A stretch of 64,000 nucleotides of DNA, from NCBI RefSeq assembly GCF_001552275.1, contig NZ_BCQW01000001.1:186001-250000 (forward strand), read 5' to 3'. Each line of letters starts with the position of its first letter. Within the stretch, counting starts at the first letter, position 1. This stretch comes from Amphibacillus sediminis NBRC 103570. Its GTDB lineage: Bacteria; Bacillota; Bacilli; Bacillales; Amphibacillaceae. Of the stretch, positions 55,719 to 64,000 are shown in pieces. The position numbers and the translations under genes are program-made. Below the pieces are notes generated by a model. It worked only from the letters and a program-made list of their open reading frames with translations. It made no database searches and was not told the origin of the DNA.

Positions 55719-56660
55719 ATGGAAGTTATTAAAATAGCACCGCGTGGGTATTGCTATGGAGTTGTAGATGCCATGGTTATTGCTCAAAATGCGGTGAAAG
55801 ATAAGAACCTGCCTAGGCCCATTTATATCCTCGGTATGATTGTGCATAACCAACACGTTACCGAAGCCTTTAAGGCAGAGGGCGTCATTACATTAGATGG
55901 TAAAAATCGTGCCGACCTTTTGGATGACATTAACCATGGCACAGTTATTTTTACCGCACATGGTGTTTCTCCTGCTGTAAAGGAAAAGGCCAAAGCAAAA
56001 GGGTTAACCGTTTTAGACGCAACGTGTCCAGATGTGACACGAACCCATGATTTAATTTATAATCGCGTACAGCAAGGCTATAAAATCATCTATATCGGAA
56101 AGAAAGGACATCCCGAGCCAGAAGGAGCCGTTGGCATTGCTCCTGATCATATTTATCTTGTCCAAACTGAGGCGGATGTAGAAGCTTTAATGATTAAACA
56201 TGATAAGATATTGGTCACGAACCAAACAACGATGAGTCAGTGGGATGTGTATGATGTCATGCAAGCCGTTAAAGCCAAGTTTCCTCAGACGGAAATGGTT
56301 CAAGAGATCTGTATGGCTACACAGGTAAGGCAGGAGGCTGTAGCTGAACAGGCAAAGGAAGCTGATCTTACTTTAGTTGTTGGTGATCCGCGCAGCAATA
56401 ATTCTAATCGACTCGCTCAAGTATCAAAAGAAATTGCGGGGACCAAAGCTTATCGAATTGCTGATTTATCAGAACTGCAACTAGATTGGCTATCTGGAGT
56501 AAATAAGGTAGCGATTACAGCCGGCGCCTCAACACCTACCCTGATTACCAAAGAGGTCATTAAGTTTGTTGAGCAATATGACCCTGAAGATCCCTCAACT
56601 TGGGATACACAGACAAAAGTAAAACAGGAAAAAATACTACCAAAGGTTAAATCTAAATAG
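55719..56660 (+). CDS. ispH: 4-hydroxy-3-methylbut-2-enyl diphosphate reductase
   Basis: 313 residues. Terminal MEP pathway enzyme, making IPP and DMAPP from HMBPP with a Fe-S cluster. The three ligand cysteines are in [13 protein letters not shown] (C12), [12 protein letters not shown] (about 107) and [13 protein letters not shown] (about 200). SSN-type pocket residues appear as [10 protein letters not shown], and [11 protein letters not shown] follows. AGGGGGAAA precedes the ATG. The TNQTTMSQW segment (catalytic Glu/Thr region) is present. Confidence 0.96.
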   Translation: MEVIKIAPRGYCYGVVDAMVIAQNAVKDKNLPRPIYILGMIVHNQHVTEAFKAEGVITLDGKNRADLLDDINHGTVIFTAHGVSPAVKEKAKAKGLTVLDATCPDVTRTHDLIYNRVQQGYKIIYIGKKGHPEPEGAVGIAPDHIYLVQTEADVEALMIKHDKILVTNQTTMSQWDVYDVMQAVKAKFPQTEMVQEICMATQVRQEAVAEQAKEADLTLVVGDPRSNNSNRLAQVSKEIAGTKAYRIADLSELQLDWLSGVNKVAITAGASTPTLITKEVIKFVEQYDPEDPSTWDTQTKVKQEKILPKVKSK

Positions 56661-56670
56661 TTGGAGTATA

Positions 56671-56696
56671 AGAAAGGATTGATATCAATCCTTTCT
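56671..56696. terminator. Shared terminator of ispH and yqfO
   Basis: AGAAAGGATTGATATCAATCCTTTCT is a perfect 26-base palindrome between the convergent genes; split at its centre, AGAAAGGATTGAT pairs with ATCAATCCTTTCT. T-tracts are weak. Confidence 0.7.
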
Positions 56697-56715
56697 CTAT
56701 ACTCTTTTACTGATG

Positions 56716-57837
56716 CTACATATATATAAATGGATCAGTATTTACCTCGGTAGTGACGATTTCAATATCAAGAGTTTGATCAGCTAGCTTAACTTTTAAG
56801 TCATTTTGTAGTCCCGTTATCATCACTTTTTCAATATAATGACCTGGATCAATCAAAGCCAAACCCAATGCTTCAGCGTCCTGTGCTTGGTGAAAGGTCA
56901 GATCACCCGTGACATAAACATCTGCCCCTAACCTTTTTGCTTGTCTGAAGTATTTTTCACCACTGCCTCCAAGTACAGCTACTTTAGCTACAATTTGCTC
57001 TGGATCACCCGTTATTCGTAAGCCTTGAAGCTGAAATGTGTTCTTAATCTGTTCTGCAAATTGTCCGAGCCTAATCGGATGTTTGAGCTTCCCAATTCGT
57101 CCTAAACCTTGTACACGACCTTGATTAGCTAATTCGATTAGATCATAGGCAGGTTCTTCGTATGGATGAACGTTAATAAGCTTGGTGATAACTGGTTTTA
57201 TTAACGGTTCTGGGAGAATATACTCAAGCTTAGTTTCTTCAACATACTCTTTTTCCCCTTTTTGTCCAATAAAAGGGTCCGAACCTTGCTCAGGCTTAAA
57301 TGTGCCTGTCCCTTGAATTCGAAATGAGCATTCTGAATAATCACCTAACTGACCAACGCCTAAATGAGTTAAGGCTAGATCAACCTCATCAACATGGCTA
57401 TTAGGAACATAGACATGCAATTTATATAGTTTCTCTTCATATTCAGGCAACATAACCTTTACTTCTTCTAGCTTAAGACAGGTGGCTAGCCAGTCATTGA
57501 CACCACCAGAGGCAATATCTAAATTAGTATGAGCAGCATAGACAGCAATATTTGAACAGATCAGTTTACGTATTACCCGACCGATTGGCTCAGCGAAATT
57601 AATTTGTTTTAAAGGTTTAAATAATAAGGGATGATGAGCTATAATAAGCTGTGCTCCTACCTCAATTGCCTCATCAACAACCGCTTCATTGACATCAAGT
57701 GTTGTCAAAATACAATTAACCTCTGCTGATAGATCGCCAATTTGTAATCCGACATTATCCCAATCATAAGCAAGCTTTTTAGGTGCCCATTGTTCAAGTA
57801 TATTGATTATTTTCCCTACCGTACATGATTTACTCAT
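56716..57837 (-). CDS. yqfO: Nif3-like dinuclear metal protein YqfO
   Basis: 373 residues, the long Nif3 form. N- and C-terminal halves make the metal-binding fold (LIIAHHPLLFK with His ligands near 66-67; DVYVTGDLTFHQAQDAEALG and DPGHYIEK near the end). A CutA/PII-like insertion lies at about 130-230 (KLHVYVPNSHVDEVDLALTHLG and KPVITKLINVHPYEEPAYDL). Sometimes annotated GTP cyclohydrolase I type 2; the role is not established. Overlaps trmK by 8 bases. Confidence 0.94.
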   Translation of the reverse strand: MSKSCTVGKIINILEQWAPKKLAYDWDNVGLQIGDLSAEVNCILTTLDVNEAVVDEAIEVGAQLIIAHHPLLFKPLKQINFAEPIGRVIRKLICSNIAVYAAHTNLDIASGGVNDWLATCLKLEEVKVMLPEYEEKLYKLHVYVPNSHVDEVDLALTHLGVGQLGDYSECSFRIQGTGTFKPEQGSDPFIGQKGEKEYVEETKLEYILPEPLIKPVITKLINVHPYEEPAYDLIELANQGRVQGLGRIGKLKHPIRLGQFAEQIKNTFQLQGLRITGDPEQIVAKVAVLGGSGEKYFRQAKRLGADVYVTGDLTFHQAQDAEALGLALIDPGHYIEKVMITGLQNDLKVKLADQTLDIEIVTTEVNTDPFIYM

Positions 57838-58534
57838 CTTTTAACACCTCGTTTATCCACGCGAGTTCTTTTTCAAATTGATTGATCTTCTCTCGATCAA
57901 TCTGTTTAGCATATTGCATCTCAGCTAGAATACGTAATCGCTTCTTTTGTTCAGATTTCCACTTATGATAAAAAGCCGTATTTTTCTGTTTGGATAATAT
58001 CGGTCCAAATAATAATTCCTGCTCCGTATATTCGACTTGTTTATTGGCTGTTTTTGGCTCAGCAACTAAAATCTCATAGATATGACCATCTTCCTTGAGG
58101 ATGGTTTCATCGATCAAGCAAAAATTATGCTTGACTAGCCAATCACGGACAAGTCTAGCTTCAACATTTGGTTGCAAAATTAACCGTTTAATCCCGGCTA
58201 GTTTTTCCTTTCCTTGATCCAGAATGGTACGAATTAGCCCACCACCCATGCCAGCAATTACAATTTGTTTGATCGATCGATCACCCAATACTGTTAGGCC
58301 GTCTCCTTTGATAACTTCAATTTGATCTGATAAATTGAAAGCACGAACATGGGCAAGAGCTGATTGATAGGGGCCATCATTTAGCTCTCCTGCAATAGCA
58401 CGAGCAGAAGGATCTAGCCGACAAACAACAACAGGCAAATAAGCATGATCACTGCCAATATCAGCAAAGTATGCCCCTTTCGGTAAATAACTTGCTATAG
58501 CTTGTAATCTGCTTGACAATACATTTTCATTCAT
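57830..58534 (-). CDS. trmK: tRNA (adenine22-N1)-methyltransferase TrmK
   Basis: 234 residues. Class I methyltransferase with FADIGSDHAYLPVVVC (SAM motif, about 22-37), AGELNDGPYQSALAH and IAGMGGGLIRTIL (about 91-103), then a C-terminal coiled coil (about 180-234). Methylates A22 of tRNA(Ser) and others. The trmK-yqfO pair near sigA is conserved. Confidence 0.94.
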   Translation of the reverse strand: MNENVLSSRLQAIASYLPKGAYFADIGSDHAYLPVVVCRLDPSARAIAGELNDGPYQSALAHVRAFNLSDQIEVIKGDGLTVLGDRSIKQIVIAGMGGGLIRTILDQGKEKLAGIKRLILQPNVEARLVRDWLVKHNFCLIDETILKEDGHIYEILVAEPKTANKQVEYTEQELLFGPILSKQKNTAFYHKWKSEQKKRLRILAEMQYAKQIDREKINQFEKELAWINEVLKDE

Positions 58535-58560
58535 TTCGTAAAACTCCCTACTCCATCACA

Positions 58561-59124
58561 TTACCATAAGATTGTAGCAACACTGGCACCAAAACCGATG
58601 ATACTTAGTCCTATTAGCCAATAATTCTTTTGCTTAATACCAAGATAAAGCCAAATAAACAATTGTAGAAATACGATAAATGCGAGCGTATAATAATGAT
58701 TAACCCACCGGTTAACCATGTAAACCGTAATAGCAAAAATATTAAGTAATAAAATTAAAATAATATATGGTTTAGCGACTTGTACCCGTACAAGTTGATA
58801 GCGATATAAATAAATACTCATAATAAGAGCAAGCAATAAAATAATCACTGATATGATCCAATTCGTTTGAAGCAGGTAAATAACTGATATCGCAAGCGGT
58901 GCTACAATTAGATTAATAAATAATATGAGTAAAACCATTGGATTAATTAAGTCCCGAATGTCAGCAGTCTCTGACTTTTCATTTGGTAACGGATCTGTCG
59001 TTTCGAGTTGCTCCCCCTCGGTATATAGTGCAAATAGAAAATCACAATAATGGTCAGGTAAAAGGTGATTTTCTTTCCAATAGCGTATTTCATTAATAAT
59101 GACTGCTCTTCTTTGTTCGTCCAT
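58561..59124 (-). CDS. Unassigned membrane protein near sigA
   Basis: 187 residues. A soluble N-terminus (about 1-50) with INEIRYWKENHLLPDHYCDF and LFALYTEGE resembles the N-terminal helices of DUF2157-type membrane proteins. Six short hydrophobic segments follow (about 58-78, 84-103, 114-133, 138-156, 162-170, 172-187). No function can be assigned. It takes the place of cccA in B. subtilis and precedes trmK by 26 bases, so it is probably co-transcribed with trmK-yqfO. Confidence 0.7.
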   Translation of the reverse strand: MDEQRRAVIINEIRYWKENHLLPDHYCDFLFALYTEGEQLETTDPLPNEKSETADIRDLINPMVLLILFINLIVAPLAISVIYLLQTNWIISVIILLLALIMSIYLYRYQLVRVQVAKPYIILILLLNIFAITVYMVNRWVNHYYTLAFIVFLQLFIWLYLGIKQKNYWLIGLSIIGFGASVATILW

Positions 59125-59205
59125 TTGACATCACCTCGCGAGCAATGGCTAAATTTTAATGCTAAGCTCAATGAGAAGTTCTTAAGTTTTGGAAACCGTC
59201 ACTGT

Positions 59206-59262
59206 AAAAAAAAAGAGTCAATCAGCTTCAATTGTTGCTCAACTGAAAACTGGATTGACTGA
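59206..59262 (-). terminator. Terminator of the dnaG-sigA operon
   Basis: Minus strand AGTCAATC and GATTGACT stem around a long partly paired loop, then CTTTTTTTTT; 29 bases after the sigA stop. Confidence 0.82.
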
Positions 59263-59291
59263 GCCAATTTTATGCTAAGAATCCTATTTCA

Positions 59292-60413
59292 TTATTCAAG
59301 GAAATCTTTTAATCGTTTACTGCGGCTTGGATGGCGAAGCTTTCGTAAAGCTTTTGCTTCAATTTGACGAATTCTTTCACGTGTCACGCCAAACACTTTA
59401 CCGACCTCTTCCAAGGTTCGTGTTCTGCCATCATCAAGTCCAAATCTCAGCCGTAGAACGTTCTCTTCACGATCTGTTAATGTATCTAAAACATCTTCTA
59501 GCTGTTCTTTTAATAATTCATAAGCGGCATGATCAGATGGTGAAGTCGCTTCCTGATCTTCAATGAAGTCACCTAAGTGTGAATCGTCTTCCTCGCCTAT
59601 TGGCGTCTCCAGTGAAACAGGCTCCTGAGCAATTTTTAAAATTTCTCTAACCTTATCAGGAGTTAAATCCATTTCCTGTCCAATTTCTTCAGGAGTTGGC
59701 TCACGTCCAAAATCTTGTAGTAACTGTCTTTGAACACGAATTAACTTGTTGATCGTTTCAACCATATGAACAGGTATTCGAATCGTACGAGCTTGATCAG
59801 CAATAGCTCTAGTTATGGCCTGACGAATCCACCAAGTGGCATACGTACTGAATTTAAAGCCTTTACGATAATCAAACTTTTCTACGGCTTTAATTAGTCC
59901 CATGTTCCCTTCCTGAATTAAATCAAGAAAAAGCATACCACGACCTACATATCGCTTAGCAATACTTACCACCAATCTCAGGTTCGCTTCAGCTAGTCGT
60001 TTTTTTGCTTCTTCATCACCCTGTTCAATCCGTTCAGCTAAGCTAATTTCTTCCTCAGCAGATAATAAATCAACACGACCGATCTCTTTTAAGTACATTC
60101 GTACCGGGTCATTAATTTTGATTCCAAGTGGAACACTTAAATCATTTAAATCAAATTCTTCTACCTTAGAAATTTGTTGTTCATCTGGATCTTCATCCGA
60201 ATCACTAACTACCTCTATCCCTTGCTCACCTAAAAATTCATAAAATTCGTCAATTTGATCAGACTCTAGCTCAAAAATGGCTAGTCTCTCTGCAACATCC
60301 TCATAAGCAATGACTCCACGCTTTTTACCTAGTTCTACAATCTGTTCTTTAGCCTGTTCCAATGATAACTCTTGATCATTCTCTTTTGAATGAGTTGGCT
60401 TATTATTTGCCAT
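59292..60413 (-). CDS. sigA: RNA polymerase sigma factor SigA (RpoD)
   Basis: 373 residues. Acidic region 1.1 (about 10-90), region 1.2 [16 protein letters not shown], region 2 with [20 protein letters not shown] and [20 protein letters not shown] (about 165-210), region 3, and region 4.2 [20 protein letters not shown] at the C-terminus. The primary sigma factor; recognises TTGACA/TATAAT. It is 33 bases downstream of dnaG, the conserved macromolecular-synthesis arrangement. Confidence 0.98.
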   Translation of the reverse strand: MANNKPTHSKENDQELSLEQAKEQIVELGKKRGVIAYEDVAERLAIFELESDQIDEFYEFLGEQGIEVVSDSDEDPDEQQISKVEEFDLNDLSVPLGIKINDPVRMYLKEIGRVDLLSAEEEISLAERIEQGDEEAKKRLAEANLRLVVSIAKRYVGRGMLFLDLIQEGNMGLIKAVEKFDYRKGFKFSTYATWWIRQAITRAIADQARTIRIPVHMVETINKLIRVQRQLLQDFGREPTPEEIGQEMDLTPDKVREILKIAQEPVSLETPIGEEDDSHLGDFIEDQEATSPSDHAAYELLKEQLEDVLDTLTDREENVLRLRFGLDDGRTRTLEEVGKVFGVTRERIRQIEAKALRKLRHPSRSKRLKDFLE

Positions 60414-60446
60414 AAAGAGTCCCCCTCCTTCCGACTTTCTCTTACC

Positions 60447-62273
60447 TTATCGACTACTTTTGCTTTGTTTTAATCTTTTCTGAATCTCCATTATTTCCAT
60501 ACCGATTTGAGCAGCTTTAACAAAATCCTTATTTAGTTCAGCCGCTTTCTGCTCGGCTTCTAAATTCCGTATCAAAACTTTATCTTCTTGCTCTGCTTTG
60601 ATAATGTGAATATAGTCCTTAATTTCATTCGACGTAATATCAGGCGAAATGGGTTCCATTGCAATCTCAATGACATGGTTTTTTATCGCTTGATCATCTA
60701 ATCGTTCAATAAAATGACTAATATTCGCTTCATGTCCCTCTTCATAAAAAGCATACAAATGGGTTACAATAATTTTGTGCATGTCAATATTAAAGGATGC
60801 ACCTAGATCATGTTTTATTTGATCAGCTATCGCTGTGTCATAGAACATATAGGCAAGTAATTTACGCTCAGCTGTATGATAAGCTGGTAATAACTTTTTT
60901 TTATTCTGGATTAGCTTGCGCTCATTAGTATGGCTTGATGAACTAAGCTTATCCCTATTCTTACCTTGTTTTTTCCTTTTTTCATTCACTTCAGCTATAA
61001 TGGTTTCATGGGATAGCTGATGTGATTTAGCCAACTGTCTTGCATAATGATCACGATCTAACACACTATCCAATTCAGCAATTTCTGCAATTATGGTATT
61101 AATATAAGCGATCTTGTCTGCTTCAAGTTGAAGATTATAGCCCTTTCTATAATATGTCATTATAAAACTCATATACGTAGAGCTTGCCTCTATAACCTCA
61201 TGTTTAAACCTATCTCCTCCATATTGCTTAATATACGCATCTGGATCAAGCTGATCTGGAAGTGAAGCGACCCTTACCTGACCGCCTACCTTTAAGAACA
61301 ATTTAGCTGCTTTAAAAGCTGCCTCGACTCCAGCATTATCGCCGTCATAGCATATCACTACTGTATCGACATAACGCTTTAACAATGCGGCCTGATGTTC
61401 GGTTACAGCTGTACCTAGTGATGCTACACCATTTTTAATCCCTGCTTGAAAAGCGGAAATGACATCCATATATCCTTCAAAAAGAATCGCTTGTCCCGCT
61501 TTTTTCATTTCACTACGTGCTAAATCAAAATTGTAAAGCAACTTCCCTTTGTGAAAGAGGCTTGATTCAGGACTATTTAAATATTTTGGTTCGATATCCG
61601 TAATTGATCGACCACCAAACCCTACTGTCTTTCCAAGATGATTCCGAATTGGAAAAACAACCCGTCCCTTAAAACGGTCATATGCATCATTTTGATCATT
61701 TCTTGTCAGTACGCCTGATGCAACAAGGAGCTGAAGGTTGAAATCTTTTTTCGCTAAAAATTGTGGAACAAGTTCACTGGCTGGTGGAGAAAAACCAATT
61801 TGAAATTGTTCTATTATCTCATCAGTTAATCCACGTTCTTTTAAATAATGTTGTGCCTGTTCCCCTTCTTTAGCATGTGATAAAACATGGTGATAGAATT
61901 TAGTCAGCCATTCATAAGCTTTTAAGCCAACTTGATCATGAGAGTGGTTCGCTTGTTCAATTTGCCCTGCATATTGGTCTGGCAACGTTTGTCCACTTTT
62001 CTCTGCCAAGTGTTCAACAGCTTGCTGAAAGGTGAAACCTTCAATCTCCATTAAAAAGGTAAAGACATTGCCCCCCTTACCACAACCAAAACAATGAAAA
62101 ATTTGCTTATCTTGGGTAACTGAAAAAGATGGTGTTTTTTCACCATGGAAAGGACAAAGCCCAAAGTAATTTCGACCTTGCTTTTTTAAAGAGACGTACT
62201 CACCAACAATATCGACAATATCATTCGCTTGTCGAATCTCATCTATTAAGTGCTCAGGAATTTGAGCGGCCAT
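60447..62273 (-). CDS. dnaG: DNA primase
   Basis: 608 residues from the ATG at 62273, after GGTGA; an ATG four codons upstream has no ribosome site. Zinc domain CPFHGEKTPSFSV and FHCFGCGKGGN (about 40-65), core FKGRVVFPIRNHLGKTVGFG, TOPRIM EGYMDVISAF and VICYDGDNAG, and a C-terminal DnaB-binding region from about 440. It synthesises replication primers. Slightly longer than the B. subtilis protein. Confidence 0.96.
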   Translation of the reverse strand: MAAQIPEHLIDEIRQANDIVDIVGEYVSLKKQGRNYFGLCPFHGEKTPSFSVTQDKQIFHCFGCGKGGNVFTFLMEIEGFTFQQAVEHLAEKSGQTLPDQYAGQIEQANHSHDQVGLKAYEWLTKFYHHVLSHAKEGEQAQHYLKERGLTDEIIEQFQIGFSPPASELVPQFLAKKDFNLQLLVASGVLTRNDQNDAYDRFKGRVVFPIRNHLGKTVGFGGRSITDIEPKYLNSPESSLFHKGKLLYNFDLARSEMKKAGQAILFEGYMDVISAFQAGIKNGVASLGTAVTEHQAALLKRYVDTVVICYDGDNAGVEAAFKAAKLFLKVGGQVRVASLPDQLDPDAYIKQYGGDRFKHEVIEASSTYMSFIMTYYRKGYNLQLEADKIAYINTIIAEIAELDSVLDRDHYARQLAKSHQLSHETIIAEVNEKRKKQGKNRDKLSSSSHTNERKLIQNKKKLLPAYHTAERKLLAYMFYDTAIADQIKHDLGASFNIDMHKIIVTHLYAFYEEGHEANISHFIERLDDQAIKNHVIEIAMEPISPDITSNEIKDYIHIIKAEQEDKVLIRNLEAEQKAAELNKDFVKAAQIGMEIMEIQKRLKQSKSSR

Positions 62274-62293
62274 TAGCATCACCATTTAATTAG

Positions 62294-62321
62294 ATTCTAG
62301 AATAAAATCAAAAATTCCTGC
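62294..62321 (-). promoter_or_regulatory. Putative sigma-H promoter of dnaG-sigA
   Basis: Minus strand -35 GCAGGAATT (62313-62321) matches the sigma-H RnAGGAwWW pattern exactly, and CTAGAAT (62294-62300) matches RnnGAAT except in the first base, with a 12-base spacer. In B. subtilis, a sigma-H promoter (P3) directly precedes dnaG and drives sigA in early sporulation. Confidence 0.65.
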
Positions 62322-62616
62322 AAGTTTCGACAAAAAATCCAGAAAATATTTTTTTCTTGGATTTCCCCCTCGGAAAACGCCTAAAAGTCCTAAGTCCTTT
62401 GTGTTTTATGCTAGCTTACCTGTTCTACAAATGATCAACAAATTCCTGCTAAATCAAAAAAACTTCAATTAAGTGCCGTTTATCGATCTAGAAACAAGTA
62501 AGCAAACCGAGCCACCTTAAGAAATCATGTCAATTGGCTTAACATGGAACATAGTATATATTTTTACCACAAATTAATATTATAATATAATTAATAAAAA
62601 AAAGCTATTATTTTAA
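62322..62616. other. Upstream spacer of dnaG
   Basis: AT-rich, no reading frame. TTGACA on the minus strand (near 62533) has no matching -10. Nothing else supported. Confidence 0.4.
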
Positions 62617-62808
62617 ATCAAATACGCTTTGGCGTATTTGCGCTCAGATTTTATCGAGCTTCACTCGAAAATTCCGTTTAAAAATCTGCGGCATCCGCCG
62701 GAGACTTTAACTTGTTCACCCGGAGTTTTTCACCTACTAAATAGGATATTAATAGGCATTCATCTCTCCACATATAGAAGTGGGAGACTTCTGCTCAATG
62801 TAGTTAAA
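62617..62808 (+). repeat. Family B repeat, copy B5
   Basis: ATCAAATACGCTTTGGCGTATTTGCG (a small palindrome), TTTTATCGAGCTTCACTCGA, AATCTGCGGCATCCGCCGGA, AATAGGCATTCATCTC and AGAAGTGGGAGACTTCTGCT are all present; the least degraded copy of the 5' end. Confidence 0.88.
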
Positions 62809-62879
62809 AAAATAGGAGCTGGTTCAATAGCAATCGAACCTTTAAGTGTTTTAAAATAGGAAAACTTAATAATTAGCTA

Positions 62880-62922
62880 GAGAACGTCGGCACGGTTATC
62901 TAATAACCACGTCGACGCTCTC
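62880..62922. repeat. Unassigned imperfect 20-bp inverted repeat
   Basis: GAGAACGTCGGCACGGTTAT (62880-62899) and ATAACCACGTCGACGCTCTC (62903-62922) pair at 17 of 20 positions around CTA. No T-tract follows directly, so a terminator is not supported; it is GC-rich against an AT-rich background. The rest of 62809-63172 shows nothing. Confidence 0.55.
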
Positions 62923-63172
62923 CAAGTGAATAATCGTTTTTTCTAATCTCTATCTTTACCATTTCTTCTTAATAACAGACATTAATCATTAATACATGGA
63001 TGAACACGAAGCTGATATTTTGAAAATATTACCTAATTCTGTACTAGTTTTTCTTCCCCAAATCTGACTAACAATTGAGACATTTTTCTTAGGTGATAGC
63101 TTAAATTCACAGCTGCCTTTTTACTCTAGTCTGATCGGTTTGAGCCCTCGTTACGATGTCAGGCAAATGCAA

Positions 63173-63194
63173 CGGACAAGCCTAAGCTTGCCCG
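63173..63194 (-). terminator. Hairpin downstream of yqfL
   Basis: CGGACAAGC, CTAA loop, GCTTGCCCG. Same core as at 11501 and 33013. It has no clear T-tract on the yqfL strand but is 28 bases after the stop. Confidence 0.5.
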
Positions 63195-63221
63195 ATTGAG
63201 GAAAAATGATTATTCTATTTA

Positions 63222-64000
63222 TCATTCAGGTTGTGATGACATTCGAAGCAGCAGGATAATATTGGCTGTTTCCTCAACAGCTTTATTTGAGACGTCTATT
63301 ACCGGACAGCGGAGTCGCTCAACAATTTGTTCGAAGTATTCAAGTTCTTCATGAATCCTCTTTGGGGCGGCATAATTAGCATCTTCCTTTAAACCTAATG
63401 CCCGTAACCTTTCTTTTCGAATGCCATTTAATTTCTCAGGACTAATTTTCAATCCAAAGCATTTACTAGGATCCACTCGAAAAAGTTCTTCTGGAGGATC
63501 AACTTCTGGGACGACTGGAACATTAGCGACCTTAAGGCTTTTTAATGCTAAATATTGTGAAAGTGGTGTCTTAGATGTACGAGATACCCCCACTAAGACA
63601 ATATCAGCTTGCTCAATCCCACGTGGGTCACGACCATCATCATATTTAACGGCAAACTCTATTGCTTCAACCCTTTTAAAGTAGGCTTCATCTAGTTGGT
63701 GTCCTAAACCTGCTTCCATTCTTGGCTTCTTCTGAAATAAACGCTCCATCGCTTCAAGCATAGGACCAATAATATCAATGGCCTCAAGATCCATTTCAGC
63801 TGCCTTACGCTTAACATATTGACGCAAATCAGGGCTAACTAAAGTATAGCCAACTATGCCACGATCTTCAGCAGCTTTAATTAAAACTTGCTTAATTTTT
63901 GCTTTGTCCTCTACATATGGAGATCGAACAATTTCGTATTCTTGTCCATTGACGAATTGTAGTAAAGCAGCCTTTATCACTTTTTCAGCAGTTTCACCCA
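63222..64000 (-). CDS. yqfL: PPDK/PEP synthase regulatory protein family kinase-phosphorylase (YqfL), N-terminus outside the window
   Basis: At least 259 residues; the frame is open to the end, beginning [15 protein letters not shown], so only about a dozen residues are missing. DUF299 family: P-loop-like [14 protein letters not shown] near the centre, [11 protein letters not shown], and C-terminal [20 protein letters not shown]. The family regulates pyruvate-phosphate dikinase or PEP synthase with ADP and Pi; in B. subtilis, YqfL promotes gluconeogenic gene expression with CcpN. Located upstream of dnaG as in B. subtilis, but yqxD is not between them. Confidence 0.93.
   Translation of the reverse strand, partial: GETAEKVIKAALLQFVNGQEYEIVRSPYVEDKAKIKQVLIKAAEDRGIVGYTLVSPDLRQYVKRKAAEMDLEAIDIIGPMLEAMERLFQKKPRMEAGLGHQLDEAYFKRVEAIEFAVKYDDGRDPRGIEQADIVLVGVSRTSKTPLSQYLALKSLKVANVPVVPEVDPPEELFRVDPSKCFGLKISPEKLNGIRKERLRALGLKEDANYAAPKRIHEELEYFEQIVERLRCPVIDVSNKAVEETANIILLLRMSSQPE

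Overview
The window is about 64 kb of low-GC chromosome from an endospore-forming Bacillaceae bacterium. Sporulation genes (spoIIIAA-AH, spoVAF, a yteA-like gene), a complete seven-gene comG operon, ltaS and a Bacillus subtilis-like gene order (ahrC-yqxC-dxs-ispA-xseBA-folD-nusB-yqhY-accCB-spoIIIA-efp-papA ... sodA-ispG-nfo-cshB-ispH-yqfO-trmK-sigA-dnaG-yqfL) all point there. An OLE RNA gene with its partner oapA suggests the extremophilic or anaerobic part of the Bacillaceae/Firmicutes. I cannot name the species.

Layout. 1-8560 (minus): a long housekeeping operon, nusB-folD-xseA-xseB-ispA-[OLE RNA]-oapA-dxs-yqxC-ahrC, joining one-carbon metabolism, DNA repair and isoprenoid synthesis with a giant structured RNA. 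8867-11242 (minus): accB-accC-yqhY, the committed step of fatty-acid synthesis, with a clear sigma-A promoter and a FapR-type operator. 11931-17117 (minus): the spoIIIA operon behind a sigma-E-type promoter. 17767-26459: efp, papA, yqhR, an SA1362-family gene, a patatin, mntR, a rhodanese-like protein without the usual cysteine, a DUF3784 protein, the SNF2 helicase yqhH, yqhG and yqzE. 26510-31327: aroK and the comG pilus operon. 31408-41057: yqgX, an ISL3 remnant, ltaS, glcK-yqgQ, spoVAF, an unrecognised probable lipoprotein, yqgN, rpmG and two small membrane-anchored proteins. 41268-50841: pbpA, sodA, a DksA-like protein, six tRNAs (Asn-Met-His-CAU-Ser-Phe), a Na/Pi symporter, an NfeD protein, yqfZ and ispG. 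51466-64000: a lytic transglycosylase, yqfT, nfo, cshB, ispH, yqfO, trmK, a membrane protein, sigA-dnaG and yqfL (cut by the window end).

Three isoprenoid (MEP pathway) genes (dxs, ispG, ispH) plus ispA lie in the window. Relative to B. subtilis the gcvT-gcvPA-gcvPB, sinIR-tasA and pst genes are missing from their usual places; the Na/Pi symporter may replace Pst locally.

The non-coding space is dominated by two interspersed repeat families. Family A (seven copies, about 245 bp when full) is a two-domain, strongly palindromic element flanked by ATAAA. Family B (five copies and one fragment, about 190 bp) ends in a hairpin like the right ends of IS200/IS605 elements. A and B abut each other at three loci, one of them between ispA and the OLE promoter. 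The strongest finds are the OLE RNA/OapA locus and the modular A/B repeats.
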